A stretch of DNA of 54,234 nt from Candidatus Peregrinibacteria bacterium CG_4_10_14_0_2_um_filter_38_24 (GCA_002792535.1 PFOM01000019.1:1-54234), one strand, 5' to 3'. Shown: positions 34,495 through 44,830, counted from the first letter of the stretch. Numbers and translations are program-made. The notes: generated by a model from the sequence alone, not told the origin.

Positions 34495-36831
34495 TTAATT
34501 TAAACTCCATTTCCTTATTTTTTCCTCTACTTCATCAACTTTCTTCGCATACCTTTCTTTGGAAACTCTCAACAATTTTTGGACGCGAACATCGTCAGAG
34601 ATATTACCAGAAGGCGGTAAAGTAGACAAAGAGAAAGTTTTCGAAGGCATGCCGTCTATAAGAAGTCTCATATAAGCATTATATTTGCTAAGCGAAGCTA
34701 AATCGGCAGGCAAAACCTCCTCTCCAAATTGCTGAGAAATGTATTCACCATCCTCATATCCGACCTGAAAAGATAGAATACTTCCGACATTCCCAAAAAC
34801 AGCATCTTTAACTTCATCAGGTAATTGCGAAATATACTGATTCGCGATTGTAAGATTTAATCTATATTTCCTAGCCTCAGACAAAATAGTCGCAAAAGAA
34901 TCCGTCGCAAAATTTTGAAATTCATCTACATACAAATAAAAATCCTTACGATCTTTTTCTTTTATATCAGCCCTTCCCATCGCATCGATCTGAAATTTCG
35001 TCACAAACATCGACCCCAAAAGCGCCGCACTATCCTCCCCCACTTTTCCTTTCGAAAGATTTATCAAAACAATTTTTCCGTTATCCATCAAAAATCTAAA
35101 ATCAACAGTACTCTTAACCTGTCCAACAATATTTCGAATAATATTCGTCGAAAGAAACTGCCCAACCTTATTCATAATCGGCGAAATAGCCTCTATCCTT
35201 AGCCGTTCCTGCATCTTTCCAAATTCATCAGTCCAAAACTTTTTCACAACAGGATCTTTTATTTTTGCAACAATTTTTCCCCTAAAATCATCATCCGAAA
35301 GCATTCTCGTTATCCCAAGCATAGTCATTCCTTTCGCTTCCAAAAGCGCCAAAACAGTATTTCTCAAAATATGTTCAAGTCTCGGGCCCCAACTCTCCGC
35401 ATAAAGTTTTTTAAAAATCCCAACGATTCCACTGCAAACAATCGCCCTCTTACTATCATCCCCATCCTCAAACATATTAAATCCCACAGCATAATTTTTA
35501 TCCGAAGGATCAATCAACACAACATCATTCGTACGATTCGCGGGAATTCTTTTCAAAACATTTTCAATAAGATCTCCGTGCGGATCAATAAGCCCAACCC
35601 CACGCCCCACAACAATATCGGAAACAACCATATTTTCCATCAAAACACTTTTCCCCATACCGGTTTTCCCGACAATATACATATGTCTTCTGCGATCTTC
35701 AGCTTTTATCCCAAAATTCTGAATCATCCCCCTAAAATTCGTCCTTCCCAAAACTGTAACATCTCCAGAATTGGAATCCACCAACGGCAAATCAGCCGGC
35801 GGTTCAAGTTTTTTACTTGTCACCCAATAAATCAAAGGAGTTTTCACAGAAACATTCGGCAAATGAAAAATAGTCGCAAGTTCTTCGTTATTTAAAGCCA
35901 TTCCATCAACAATTTCCCTTTTCTCATAAAGTTCCCTAGCCTCTTCCCCATAAACAAAATTTCCGACTTCGAACCCGTTCAAATGAGGAAAATTAAATTG
36001 CTTAAAAGCCCCAACCAATTCAGTAAGTTTCACCTTAGCCACTTCCTCATTTTTACGTTTTGGTAAATAAAAAATACGAATAGAAACGTCGAAAAGTGGA
36101 CGAACAACTTTATCAATAGCCGCATCAATATTACTTTCCCGATCATGAGATTTTGACGTAAGCTCCTCAAGCGAAGCCTGCTCATTTTTCCCAACTTTTG
36201 CATTCACAAAGAATCCATGTAGCCAAAATAGGAAATAAAACGGGAAAAGCACAATTTTAGGCCAAATTTTGCGTGTTATAAAAGCTCTCGCATACAAAAT
36301 CTCCAAAGATTCGATATGTCCGAAAATTCCATTATCCAAAATCTTCACACATTTTACAAAAATATTTCTCCACTTGTCAGGCAAAGGAGTTGAAACAATT
36401 TGAATCCAGACTTGATCATTTATATCCGCTAACTTAACTAAAGAAGAAGTAATCCCCGCAATCGGATCAACAGCAATTTTAGCAAGCCTATCCTCAAATT
36501 GAGAATATCTTTTTATAGGATAGACGTCGCTATTTTTCATTTTCAATTCAACCATCACCCCGTTTTCCTCATTCTTACATTTTTTCACATAATCCTCTCT
36601 GGCCTCAATCTCCGCATCCGGATATTGCGCATAGATTTGGCTCTCAACCAAGTCCACCATTTTCCCAGACAATGTGACGAAAAACCTTATACTCCTGCCA
36701 ATATTCGCTATCTCAAAACTTACAATCTCTTTCGAAAAAGCATGCAAAGTCGCGAAAATTTGTTCGGCGACGATAGGACCGGATTCATTATCTTTTGGAA
36801 CCTTTATTTGTAAAACAACTTTATCCTTCAT
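34495..36831 (-). CDS. VirD4/TraD-like membrane-associated DNA-translocase ATPase
   Basis: The 778 residues contain a hydrophobic N-terminal half with a short membrane segment (about 196-212) and a C-terminal FtsK/VirD4-type ATPase. Walker A is GKTGMGKS at 388-395, then GVGLIDPHGDL, the Walker B segment FYLYVDEFQNFAT, and TIANQYISQL. Such proteins are widespread in CPR genomes and are often called type IV secretion or HerA-like ATPases. No relaxase or mating-pair genes are near, so the cargo is unknown. It sits 3 bp after ruvX on the minus strand. Confidence 0.88.
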   Translation of the reverse strand: MKDKVVLQIKVPKDNESGPIVAEQIFATLHAFSKEIVSFEIANIGRSIRFFVTLSGKMVDLVESQIYAQYPDAEIEAREDYVKKCKNEENGVMVELKMKNSDVYPIKRYSQFEDRLAKIAVDPIAGITSSLVKLADINDQVWIQIVSTPLPDKWRNIFVKCVKILDNGIFGHIESLEILYARAFITRKIWPKIVLFPFYFLFWLHGFFVNAKVGKNEQASLEELTSKSHDRESNIDAAIDKVVRPLFDVSIRIFYLPKRKNEEVAKVKLTELVGAFKQFNFPHLNGFEVGNFVYGEEARELYEKREIVDGMALNNEELATIFHLPNVSVKTPLIYWVTSKKLEPPADLPLVDSNSGDVTVLGRTNFRGMIQNFGIKAEDRRRHMYIVGKTGMGKSVLMENMVVSDIVVGRGVGLIDPHGDLIENVLKRIPANRTNDVVLIDPSDKNYAVGFNMFEDGDDSKRAIVCSGIVGIFKKLYAESWGPRLEHILRNTVLALLEAKGMTMLGITRMLSDDDFRGKIVAKIKDPVVKKFWTDEFGKMQERLRIEAISPIMNKVGQFLSTNIIRNIVGQVKSTVDFRFLMDNGKIVLINLSKGKVGEDSAALLGSMFVTKFQIDAMGRADIKEKDRKDFYLYVDEFQNFATDSFATILSEARKYRLNLTIANQYISQLPDEVKDAVFGNVGSILSFQVGYEDGEYISQQFGEEVLPADLASLSKYNAYMRLLIDGMPSKTFSLSTLPPSGNISDDVRVQKLLRVSKERYAKKVDEVEEKIRKWSLN

Positions 36832-36834
36832 AAG

Positions 36835-37263
36835 CTAAAGCCTATCAAAATACCGTTGAAGAGTGACCTGCGCCGCATAAGCATCATCCGCAGTCCCCCG
36901 ATTAACAATCCCCTTTTCCCTTAAATCTTTGAAAACATCCTGAGCTTCAAAAGAACTAAGTCTCTCATCAAACAAAACAATTTCCACCTCTTTCGGCAAA
37001 ACACCACCAAGAGCTTTCTGAAATTTCTCAACTTCCCTCATCATAAAATTCTTTTCTCCCTCCTCCATATTGAGAGGATATCCCAACACAACCAAACTCG
37101 CTCCATATTCAAAAACGATATCAACAACATGCTCAGCAGCTTTTTCTGTACCTTTATTTTCAAAAACCTCCTTCGCAAAAGCCATTTTCATCTCCAAACT
37201 ACCGGTCGCGACACCGATTCGTTTTTTACCATAATCTATACATACAGCCTTCCCATCAAACAT
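36835..37263 (-). CDS. ruvX: Pre-16S rRNA nuclease RuvX/YqgF
   Basis: YqgF trims the 5' end of 16S rRNA; it has an RNase H-like fold. The 142 residues show CIDYGKKRIGVATG with the first catalytic Asp10, LVVLGYPLNMEEGE, LFDERLSSFEAQ, and the C-terminal GTADDAYAAQVTLQRY with the last acidic residues. Operon position after rplI is not unusual in CPR. Confidence 0.92.
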   Translation of the reverse strand: MFDGKAVCIDYGKKRIGVATGSLEMKMAFAKEVFENKGTEKAAEHVVDIVFEYGASLVVLGYPLNMEEGEKNFMMREVEKFQKALGGVLPKEVEIVLFDERLSSFEAQDVFKDLREKGIVNRGTADDAYAAQVTLQRYFDRL

Positions 37264-37276
37264 AAGGAAGATTTAT

Positions 37277-37723
37277 TTATTTCTTCTCCTCAACAATTAC
37301 CTTGATAGTCGCCTCAGCCCCTTCAGCAATATGAACAAGAACATCATGTTCACCAACTTCTTTGATTGGTTCTGATTTAATATATGAAGGCTCAAGTTTT
37401 ACGTTTGTTTGTGCTAAAACAGCATCAACAATCTCATCAACTGAAAGACCTCCGTAAAGCTTTCCTTTCGAAGTGATTTTCTTGGAAATATTAATAACAA
37501 TTCCCTTAAGTTTCTTGACCACTTCTTTGGCATTTTCGACCAATTGTTCTTTCTTCATGATAAGCTTAGCTTTTCTTGATTCCTGAACCTTAAGAACACT
37601 TGCGTCAGCCATAATAGCTAATCCCTCAGAAAGTAGAAAATTTGTGAAATATCCAGTTTTGACATTCACAATATCCCCCCTATATCCTAATTTTTTGACA
37701 TCTTTATTTAATAAGACTTTCAT
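37277..37723 (-). CDS. rplI: 50S ribosomal protein L9
   Basis: The 148 residues start with the conserved N-domain KVLLNKDVKKLGYRGDIVNVKTGYFTNFL. The long connecting helix follows, then the C-terminal domain ending in VIVEEKK. Several CPR lineages, Microgenomates in particular, lack L9, so its presence helps exclude those. Its ATG follows a 66-bp gap after the substrate-binding protein gene. Confidence 0.95.
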   Translation of the reverse strand: MKVLLNKDVKKLGYRGDIVNVKTGYFTNFLLSEGLAIMADASVLKVQESRKAKLIMKKEQLVENAKEVVKKLKGIVINISKKITSKGKLYGGLSVDEIVDAVLAQTNVKLEPSYIKSEPIKEVGEHDVLVHIAEGAEATIKVIVEEKK

Positions 37724-37789
37724 TGTTTTTTTGATTAAAGGCCATATATAAATACCTAATAATTGACATAAAGTAAAGAGAAATTTGCC

Positions 37790-39475
37790 CTATCTCTCAA
37801 ATTTCCACTCCCCTATATTAAAAAACCTATCTGAAGCGAATGTAGCACCCTCCATCAAAATACCGGAAACTTTGCTATCCGTAGCATAATAATAAACAGG
37901 CCTATAAAGAAAAACGGCAGGTACTTCATCTCTTATGAAAGTAGCAATCTGAGCCACCTCTTTATTCCTTTTTTCTTGATTAAACACAGATCTTACATCT
38001 TCAATCAAGCTATCAACAGCAAAACTCTTATAATCCGAGAAATTCTGCCCTGTCGCATTTGCCTGAGAAGAATGCCAAAAAGAGTAAGTATCCAAATTAT
38101 AACCAAGACTTTGTCCTACAAGAAGAATGTCATATTTACGCGTCATTATGCGAGTTTTAAAATCATCTGAAGATAAAAATTCAACATCTATCCCGATTCC
38201 AACCGCTTCCCAAGATTCCTTCAAAAATGAAACAGTAGCCTTAATTTCATCATATTGAGGAGTTCCCTCATCATAAAGCCTTGAAATCAAGTTCAATTTT
38301 AAAGCTTTACCATCTTTTCCATATCTGAAATCCTCAAGTTTCTCTCGCGAAAAAGTATATCCGGCATCTTTCAAAGCCCCTTCAGCCTCCGTTTTATCAG
38401 ATTTATATCCCCATGCAGTTTGATCAAGCTCCATCATCGGCGTATCCACACGAACTTTGTCCTTCAAAATACCGCCATCCCCCACCAACTTATCCTTATC
38501 AATCGCTTTCTGAAGACCAATCCTAAGTTTTTTATTATCTTTTATAAGATCTTTACTCAAATTAAAAAACATAGCCGTATACTGAGGAAGTTCATAAGAT
38601 AAAAGCTTAAATCTCAAATTTTCCTTAAACACATCGGCAACTCCACCGGTCACACGAGGAGAAACATTGTAAGAACTCATATTTTCCATCAATAAATCCG
38701 CAGTAGGATAAGCAATAATTCTCAAATTTTTAATTTCCGAAATTTGATTATAATAATAAGGACTTATAGTGAGCGTAATTTGCGTTCGCCCGTCAGGAAA
38801 AGATTCCACAGGACTCGTCACCATATAAGGCCCTGTCCCAACAGGAAGCTTATTAAATGTATGCTGAAGCAAATCATAAGACTTCACCCCATTAAGGATA
38901 TGCTTCGGCAAAATTCCAGTCGTGAGATTCGTCGTAAAAAAAATATTAGGCTTTAAAAGCTTAAATTTTATAGTACTCTCATCTACTTTTTCAACAGTAA
39001 CACCGTCAAAATTTGCCTTCAAAATCTCATTTGGGAAATCATTATCCATCACAATATCATGATATGTGAAATAAACATCATCGACAGAAAAAGCCTTTCC
39101 ATCATGCCATTTTACACCGGTTTTAATCTTAAAAGTATACTCAGTTTTATTTTCATTCAAAGTCATCGTACCCATATCATCCACAACAGCTTTTTTCGAA
39201 GGGTCATATTTCATCAATCCGGAAAAAACCAAACTCGAAACATCTCTATCCGCATCATTATAATCCACAAAAAGCGGATTTATATTTTGTATCCCATTTT
39301 TAGCGACAATTCCCTCCGCATAAGTATTTGAAACTCCAAAACTGAAAAATCCATAAGGAAAAACCATCATTTTCAAAATCATTAACAAAAAAGCAAGCAC
39401 ACAAAGCACTGAAACGATCTTATCACCATAGGTATAAGACTTAAAAACCTTAATAATCCACTTTAAAAGCTTCAT
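37790..39475 (-). CDS. Oligopeptide ABC transporter substrate-binding protein (family 5)
   Basis: The 561 residues begin with a membrane anchor (about 18-40) without a lipobox Cys, then the SBP_bac_5 fold. GIQNINPLFVDYNDADRDVSSLVFSGLMKYD, MTLNENKTEYTFKIKTGVKWHDGKAFSVDDVYFT and LPVGTGPYM are diagnostic. It should capture peptides outside the membrane. No permease or ATPase genes lie in the window, so its transporter partner is elsewhere or it acts as a peptide scavenger. It follows secG by 9 bp. Confidence 0.93.
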   Translation of the reverse strand: MKLLKWIIKVFKSYTYGDKIVSVLCVLAFLLMILKMMVFPYGFFSFGVSNTYAEGIVAKNGIQNINPLFVDYNDADRDVSSLVFSGLMKYDPSKKAVVDDMGTMTLNENKTEYTFKIKTGVKWHDGKAFSVDDVYFTYHDIVMDNDFPNEILKANFDGVTVEKVDESTIKFKLLKPNIFFTTNLTTGILPKHILNGVKSYDLLQHTFNKLPVGTGPYMVTSPVESFPDGRTQITLTISPYYYNQISEIKNLRIIAYPTADLLMENMSSYNVSPRVTGGVADVFKENLRFKLLSYELPQYTAMFFNLSKDLIKDNKKLRIGLQKAIDKDKLVGDGGILKDKVRVDTPMMELDQTAWGYKSDKTEAEGALKDAGYTFSREKLEDFRYGKDGKALKLNLISRLYDEGTPQYDEIKATVSFLKESWEAVGIGIDVEFLSSDDFKTRIMTRKYDILLVGQSLGYNLDTYSFWHSSQANATGQNFSDYKSFAVDSLIEDVRSVFNQEKRNKEVAQIATFIRDEVPAVFLYRPVYYYATDSKVSGILMEGATFASDRFFNIGEWKFER

Positions 39476-39484
39476 TAAGACTTC

Positions 39485-39703
39485 TTAAACAAAAAATAAG
39501 TAAACGATTGAGTTAGCGACAAAAAGAATACCAAGAACGATAGTAGCATGAAAAAGCACTTTCTCCGCTCCTCTTTTACTTGTATAAAAAGTTCCGCTTC
39601 CTCCAAATGTTGAAGAAAGTCCCGTTCCTCTTTGTTGTGTCAAAATAGCCACTGAAAGAAGAATCGAAAGCACAATCTGAACTGTTGTTAATATAGTTTG
39701 CAT
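39485..39703 (-). CDS. secG: Preprotein translocase subunit SecG
   Basis: SecG is the small SecYEG component. The 72 residues have two membrane helices (about 3-20 and 52-70) flanking the conserved cytoplasmic loop ILTQQRGTGLSSTFGGSGTFYTSKRGAEK. Length and motif are typical. It lies in a minus-strand run between the YvlD-like and substrate-binding-protein genes. Confidence 0.94.
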   Translation of the reverse strand: MQTILTTVQIVLSILLSVAILTQQRGTGLSSTFGGSGTFYTSKRGAEKVLFHATIVLGILFVANSIVYLFFV

Positions 39704-39717
39704 ATTATTATTTTAAA

Positions 39718-40083
39718 TTAAGTTAGATTAATAAGCCAATTTATAATTCCAAATACTACAGCACCTATAACATAACTGCCAAGATTTGGAAAGGTAATTG
39801 ATACCCCCGAAAAATGTAAATAATTGATAATATAGGTCAGCGCCCACAAAAGAATTCCGTTGACAATCATGAAGAAAAGCCCTCCGCTAACAATCAAAAT
39901 CGGCAAGATCGCCAATTTCAGAATAGGTTTCAAAACAAAATTAAGCAATCCGATGATAGCTCCCCCAAGTATAAAAAACTTAATTCCTCCAGTGTAAGTA
40001 ACTCCGTCCACGAAATTAGTTATCACATATAGAGTGATACTATTTAACGCGATACTGATAAATGGAGAAAATAAAAATCCCAT
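39718..40083 (-). CDS. YvlD/phage-holin superfamily IV membrane protein
   Basis: The 121 residues have four membrane helices. The conserved pattern is LNSITLYVITNFVDGVTYTGG, ALIGLLNFVLKPILKLAILPI-like and WALTYIINYL. These proteins are common in envelope-stress operons of other bacteria, but no molecular activity is known. It follows ileS by 4 bp. Confidence 0.88.
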   Translation of the reverse strand: MGFLFSPFISIALNSITLYVITNFVDGVTYTGGIKFFILGGAIIGLLNFVLKPILKLAILPILIVSGGLFFMIVNGILLWALTYIINYLHFSGVSITFPNLGSYVIGAVVFGIINWLINLT

Positions 40084-40087
40084 AATT

Positions 40088-43000
40088 TTAAGCTTTCTTA
40101 ACGGCTATTTTAACATCATTTTCTTCTAATTGCACAACTTTTTCCTTGTCCCATTCTAAATTTCCACTCTGCTGAATTTCAATAGCCAACGTTTCATTTT
40201 TTATATAATCAGCAAATGCGCTTACAGCCTCGGCAATTTCCGCTGGAGCCTCAACCAAAACGTAAATCCTATCATCAACTTGGAAATCCGCCTCCTTTCT
40301 CATTTCCTGAATAAACCTGATTATATCACGGGCATATCCTTCTTTTTTAAGTTCCTCAGTAATAACAGTATCAAGCGCAACCGTTATTCCCCCCTCACTC
40401 TCAACATCGAATCCTTCTTTCCCTTTGAATCCGACAGAAACTTCATCATTTTGCAAAACAAATTGCTCAACTTTCACCTCTCCAGTTTCAAGCAGTTCAA
40501 AATCTCCAGCCTTTATTTTTTGAATAATAAATTGAACATCTTTACCGTATTTTGGCCCTAACGCCTTCGAATTTGGAGTTACAGTGTACTCTGCAATTTC
40601 ACCGGCATCTTTCAAAATCTCAATATTTTTTACATTTAATTCCTCCAAAATAACATCCTTTTGATCAAATATAAGCTTTTCATCCATGCCCTTAGGTAAG
40701 GCCACGCTGACGGTCGCCAAAGGCTGACGAACTTTGATTTTCGCCTTGCTACGAACACTATGTCCAAGATTTACAACAGTTCTTACCAAATGGATTTCAC
40801 CATTCAATTTTTCATCAATCAAATTTCCGTTGGGGACAGGCCAATCACAAAGATGTACAGATTTTTCACCGGTCAAATTTTTATAAATTTCATCAGAAAT
40901 AAACGGCATAAATGGCGCCATAACCTTACATAGTTGAACCAAAACAGTATAAAGAGTTTGATACGCCTGTTTTTTATCTCCATCATTTTCACTCTTCCAA
41001 AACCTCCTGCGAGACCTTCGGACATACCAATTTGAAAGATTATCCAAAAAGTCCGAAATAGGCCTTACCGCTCGCGTCAAATTATAATCATCCATTTGCT
41101 CAGTCACAGTTTTTATCAATGTATTTAACTCAGATAAAATCCATTTATCCAATTTATTGTCAGGATAAAATTTATCGAATTCCTTATCCGCCTCAAAATT
41201 ATCGATAATGGCATAAGTTACAAAAAAACTATAAGTATTCCATAAAGTTAATGTAACTTTTTTCACGATTTCATCTACATGGTCCTCGGAAAATCTCACA
41301 TCCTCGGCCAAAGGCGCAGTCGAACTACACAAGAAATACCTCGTACTATCAACACCTTTTGTATCAAAAAGTAAATTTGGATCAGGATAATTTTTCTTTC
41401 TTTTTGAAAGTTTTTCACCATCAGCCGCAAGCAAAATTCCATTTACAATCACATTCTTAAACGCGGGTTTATCGAAAAGAATTGTCGCCAAAACATGAAG
41501 CGTATAAAACCATCCACGTGTCTGATCCAAGCCCTCCGCGATAAAATCCGCAGGGAAATTTTCCTCAAATTCTTTTTTATTTTCAAAAGGATAATGCAAT
41601 TGCGCATAAGGCATCGATCCACTCTCAAACCAACAATCAAAAACATCCGGAATTCTCTTCATCGTATCTCCACATTGTCCACATTTTATCGTAACTTCAT
41701 CAATGTAAGGTTTATGCAAATCAAGTTCTCCTTTATTCGTAGGTGTTTTTCCACCTGACAAATTTTTCAGTTCCTCAATCGAACCAACACAAGTCATTTC
41801 TCCACAATCACATTCCCAAACCGGAATCGCACACCCCCAGAATCTATTTCTCGAAATACCCCAATCTCTGGCTTGCTCAAGCCATTTCCCAAAACGTCCA
41901 TCTTTAATATGATCAGGTTGCCAATGAATTTTTTCATTATTATTAAGTAACTTATCGCGAATTTCACTGACCCTTATAAACAAAGATCTCGTCGCATAAT
42001 TCAAAAGCGGCGTATCGCATCTCCAACAATGTGGATAACTATGTCGATAATTTTCTTTTTTAAACAATAGTCCTTTGTCATCCAAAAATTTCGCAACATT
42101 TCCGTCCTGACCTTTTACAAATTTTCCTGCAAAATCCTTAACTTCAGGATTGAAAGTTCCATCCATCGCAACATGCTGAATAATTCCAAAACCTTTTTCT
42201 TTTCCAAGGTTATAATCATCCTCACCAAACATCGGCGCAATATGCACAACTCCGGTACCATCCTCAGTCGTCACAAAGTCCGCCAACGCGATACTATAGA
42301 GCTCGCCCTCGATTTCCGCTTTCAAATAATAATCAAAAAGAGGCTCATAATGTTTCCCCTCTAAAGCTTTTGGATCAATATCGCAAACAATCACATGACT
42401 TCCTTCAGCAAAAACTTTTTCGACAAGATTTTTCGCCAAAATATATGTACCAACTTCGATTTTTTTCGGATCAACATTTTCCGCTTTCTCTTCAGGTTTC
42501 ATCAATGATCCGACAACTTTCACATACTCAATTTCAGGCCCAAACGCCAAAGCCACATTTCCTGGAAGCGTCCAAGGAGTGGTTGTCCAAGCCAAAACAT
42601 AGATGCTCTCCTTTTCAGCCCCAATCGCGTTCAGTGCATCTTCTTTTAGTTTAAATTTCACAATTGCAGATAAATCCGTGACATCTTTATACCCTTGAGA
42701 AACCTCAAAATTTGAGAGTGGAGTCTCACATCTTGGACAAACATGCATCGCCTTATATCCGGAATAAACCATTTTTTTATCCCAAATTTGTTTGAAAATC
42801 CACCATATCGATTCCATGTAATTATTGTCCAACGTCGCATAGCTATCACCAAAATCGACCCAACGACCAATTCTTTTAAGCGTCTCTTCCCATTCTTTTG
42901 TGTACTTGAAAACAGATTGTCGACACTTTGAATTAAAATTTTCTATACCAAAGTCGACGATAGCTTTTCTTCCGGAAAGTTCGAGTTCTTTTTCTATTTC

Positions 43001-43282
43001 GTATTCAACAGGAAGTCCATGACAATCCCAACCATTCGTTCTTGGCACATACAAGCCCTTCATCGTCCAATATCTAGTGATCGCATCCTTCAAAACATTC
43101 GCCAAAATATGACCGTAATGTGGCAACCCATTTGCAAACGGAGGCCCGTCAAAAAACACAAATTTTTTATTGTCTTTTCTTTTTTCAATAGATTCTTCAA
43201 AAATTTTATCGTTATTCCATGTCGTTAAAATTTCCTTTTCCATCTGAGGAAAACTCTGCTTTGGATCTACCTTCTTGAACAT
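40088..43282 (-). CDS. ileS: Isoleucyl-tRNA synthetase
   Basis: IleRS charges tRNA-Ile and edits valine. From ATG at 43282 (1064 residues) it has the HIGH variant HYGH at 55-58 (GLPHYGHILAN), the CP1 editing domain and KLSKR in EKLSKRKKNYPDP, the type 2 (eukaryote-like) signature also found in mupirocin-tolerant forms. Zinc-type Cys clusters are CPRCETPLS, CWRCDTP and CGQCGDT. The frame is open 84 bp further upstream, but those residues are hydrophobic and not conserved. Confidence 0.96.
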   Translation of the reverse strand: MFKKVDPKQSFPQMEKEILTTWNNDKIFEESIEKRKDNKKFVFFDGPPFANGLPHYGHILANVLKDAITRYWTMKGLYVPRTNGWDCHGLPVEYEIEKELELSGRKAIVDFGIENFNSKCRQSVFKYTKEWEETLKRIGRWVDFGDSYATLDNNYMESIWWIFKQIWDKKMVYSGYKAMHVCPRCETPLSNFEVSQGYKDVTDLSAIVKFKLKEDALNAIGAEKESIYVLAWTTTPWTLPGNVALAFGPEIEYVKVVGSLMKPEEKAENVDPKKIEVGTYILAKNLVEKVFAEGSHVIVCDIDPKALEGKHYEPLFDYYLKAEIEGELYSIALADFVTTEDGTGVVHIAPMFGEDDYNLGKEKGFGIIQHVAMDGTFNPEVKDFAGKFVKGQDGNVAKFLDDKGLLFKKENYRHSYPHCWRCDTPLLNYATRSLFIRVSEIRDKLLNNNEKIHWQPDHIKDGRFGKWLEQARDWGISRNRFWGCAIPVWECDCGEMTCVGSIEELKNLSGGKTPTNKGELDLHKPYIDEVTIKCGQCGDTMKRIPDVFDCWFESGSMPYAQLHYPFENKKEFEENFPADFIAEGLDQTRGWFYTLHVLATILFDKPAFKNVIVNGILLAADGEKLSKRKKNYPDPNLLFDTKGVDSTRYFLCSSTAPLAEDVRFSEDHVDEIVKKVTLTLWNTYSFFVTYAIIDNFEADKEFDKFYPDNKLDKWILSELNTLIKTVTEQMDDYNLTRAVRPISDFLDNLSNWYVRRSRRRFWKSENDGDKKQAYQTLYTVLVQLCKVMAPFMPFISDEIYKNLTGEKSVHLCDWPVPNGNLIDEKLNGEIHLVRTVVNLGHSVRSKAKIKVRQPLATVSVALPKGMDEKLIFDQKDVILEELNVKNIEILKDAGEIAEYTVTPNSKALGPKYGKDVQFIIQKIKAGDFELLETGEVKVEQFVLQNDEVSVGFKGKEGFDVESEGGITVALDTVITEELKKEGYARDIIRFIQEMRKEADFQVDDRIYVLVEAPAEIAEAVSAFADYIKNETLAIEIQQSGNLEWDKEKVVQLEENDVKIAVKKA

Positions 43283-43302
43283 ATATTTATATTTTAAAAA
43301 AC

Positions 43303-43327
43303 AGAAAAATTCTACTCTAAAAGAGTA
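43303..43327 (-). terminator. Possible weak terminator after purB
   Basis: On the minus strand TACTCT (43327-43322) pairs with AGAGTA (43318-43313) around a 3-nt loop and is followed by GAATTTTT. The 6-bp stem is AT-rich, so termination may be partial, or it may be a chance hairpin. It lies between purB and ileS. Confidence 0.3.
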
Positions 43328-43381
43328 AAAACTTAAAGCAAAAAATGAATTCCTTGACGGAATCAAACAAGATAACCAACA

Positions 43382-44818
43382 TCATCCGCATCCACCGCCA
43401 CAACTGCCACAACCTCCATCACCACATCCGCCCAAGCCTTCGCTTGATTTCAGCTCGTATTCATCGACAAGTTTTGTCGCAAGCCCGACGTATTTTTCAG
43501 GGGTAAGATCTAGCAAAGTTTTCTTATCTTCGGCTTTTATTTTCAATTTCTTAATAAAACTTTGTACAATAGTTTTCGAGATTCCACCTTTTCCACGAGT
43601 CAATTCTTTTAGTTGTTCATAAGAATTTTTTACCAAATTTTTCCTCATTACGACTTGAATTGGTTCAGCCAAAACCTCCCACCTATCTTTCAAATCATCT
43701 TTTATTACATCTTTCTTGATTTCACATTTTGCAATTCCTTTTATAGTGCTCTTGTAAGCCAAAATCGAGTAAGCAAATGCAGATCCGATATTTCGTAAAA
43801 CAGTAGAATCAGTCAAATCTCTTTGCATTCTTGAAATAGGAAGTTTCTCAGACATATGAGACAAAAGCGCATTTGCAAGTCCGAGATTTCCCTCACTATT
43901 TTCAAAATCAATTGGATTCACTTTATGCGGCATTGTAGAAGATCCAACCTCACCGGCAATCGTTCTCTGACCAAAGTATCCAAGACTAATATAAGTCCAC
44001 ATATCACGGTCAAAATCGAGCAAAATTGTATTTAATCTTTTAACAGAGTCAAAGACGAAAGCGAAACCATCATGAGGTTCGATTTGTGTTGTATAGGCAT
44101 TAAAACTCAAGCCCAAAGATTCAACGAATTTCTTTCCGGCATCCTGCCAATCTACATTTTTATATGCAACAACGTGCGCATTGTAATTTCCGACAGCACC
44201 ATTTATTTTCGCTGGCAATGCCGTAAAATTGCTTAGAACTTCAAGTTCTTTTTCAAGCCTTGCAACAAAATTTATCATCTCTTTTCCAAGCGTTGTCGGA
44301 GTGGCAGTTTGCCCGTGAGTTCTTGCAAGCATCGCAACAGCCCTATTCGCAGAGCCAAGAGCATAAATCTCCTTCGCCAAATCTCTTGCAGTCACCAAAA
44401 AATCTCTTTCCAAAAAATCCCTCATAGAACAAGAATATGAAAGATTATTAATGTCTTCTGAAGTACATGCAAAATGCACAAACTCAGAATATTTTTCAAG
44501 ATCCGTTCCCTCAAATTTTCCCTTTATAAAGTACTCAACCGCTTTCACATCATGATTCGTCGTCCTCTCAATTTCTTTTATTTTTTTCGCAGAATCAATA
44601 TCAAAATCCTCATAAATTTCACGAAGCATTCTGATTTTCTTTGAATCAAGTTTCACTTTTGCCAAATCAAGATCATTGAAAATAAAAATAAACCATTCAA
44701 TTTCTACCAAAACTCGATATCTCATAAGCGCAGCCTCAGCAAAATATTGTGACAAATAAGACACTTTATCACTATATCTTCCATCCAAAGGCGAAACTGC
44801 AAGTAAACTATGTTCCAT
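43382..44818 (-). CDS. purB: Adenylosuccinate lyase with a Cys/Gly-rich tail
   Basis: PurB acts twice in purine synthesis (SAICAR to AICAR and adenylosuccinate to AMP). The 478 residues match the E. coli-type branch: LLAVSPLDGRYSDKV at the start, the TSEDINNLSYS segment, MLARTHGQTATPTTLGKE, and the flexible signature loop GSSTMPHKVNPIDFENSEGN with catalytic Ser. Unusually, the last 17 residues are almost only Gly, Cys and Ser/Asp (four Cys in CGDGGCGSCGGGC). This tail is not part of the family and could bind metal. The stop is TGA. Confidence 0.94.
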   Translation of the reverse strand: MEHSLLAVSPLDGRYSDKVSYLSQYFAEAALMRYRVLVEIEWFIFIFNDLDLAKVKLDSKKIRMLREIYEDFDIDSAKKIKEIERTTNHDVKAVEYFIKGKFEGTDLEKYSEFVHFACTSEDINNLSYSCSMRDFLERDFLVTARDLAKEIYALGSANRAVAMLARTHGQTATPTTLGKEMINFVARLEKELEVLSNFTALPAKINGAVGNYNAHVVAYKNVDWQDAGKKFVESLGLSFNAYTTQIEPHDGFAFVFDSVKRLNTILLDFDRDMWTYISLGYFGQRTIAGEVGSSTMPHKVNPIDFENSEGNLGLANALLSHMSEKLPISRMQRDLTDSTVLRNIGSAFAYSILAYKSTIKGIAKCEIKKDVIKDDLKDRWEVLAEPIQVVMRKNLVKNSYEQLKELTRGKGGISKTIVQSFIKKLKIKAEDKKTLLDLTPEKYVGLATKLVDEYELKSSEGLGGCGDGGCGSCGGGCG

Positions 44819-44830
44819 ATTATTTTTAAA

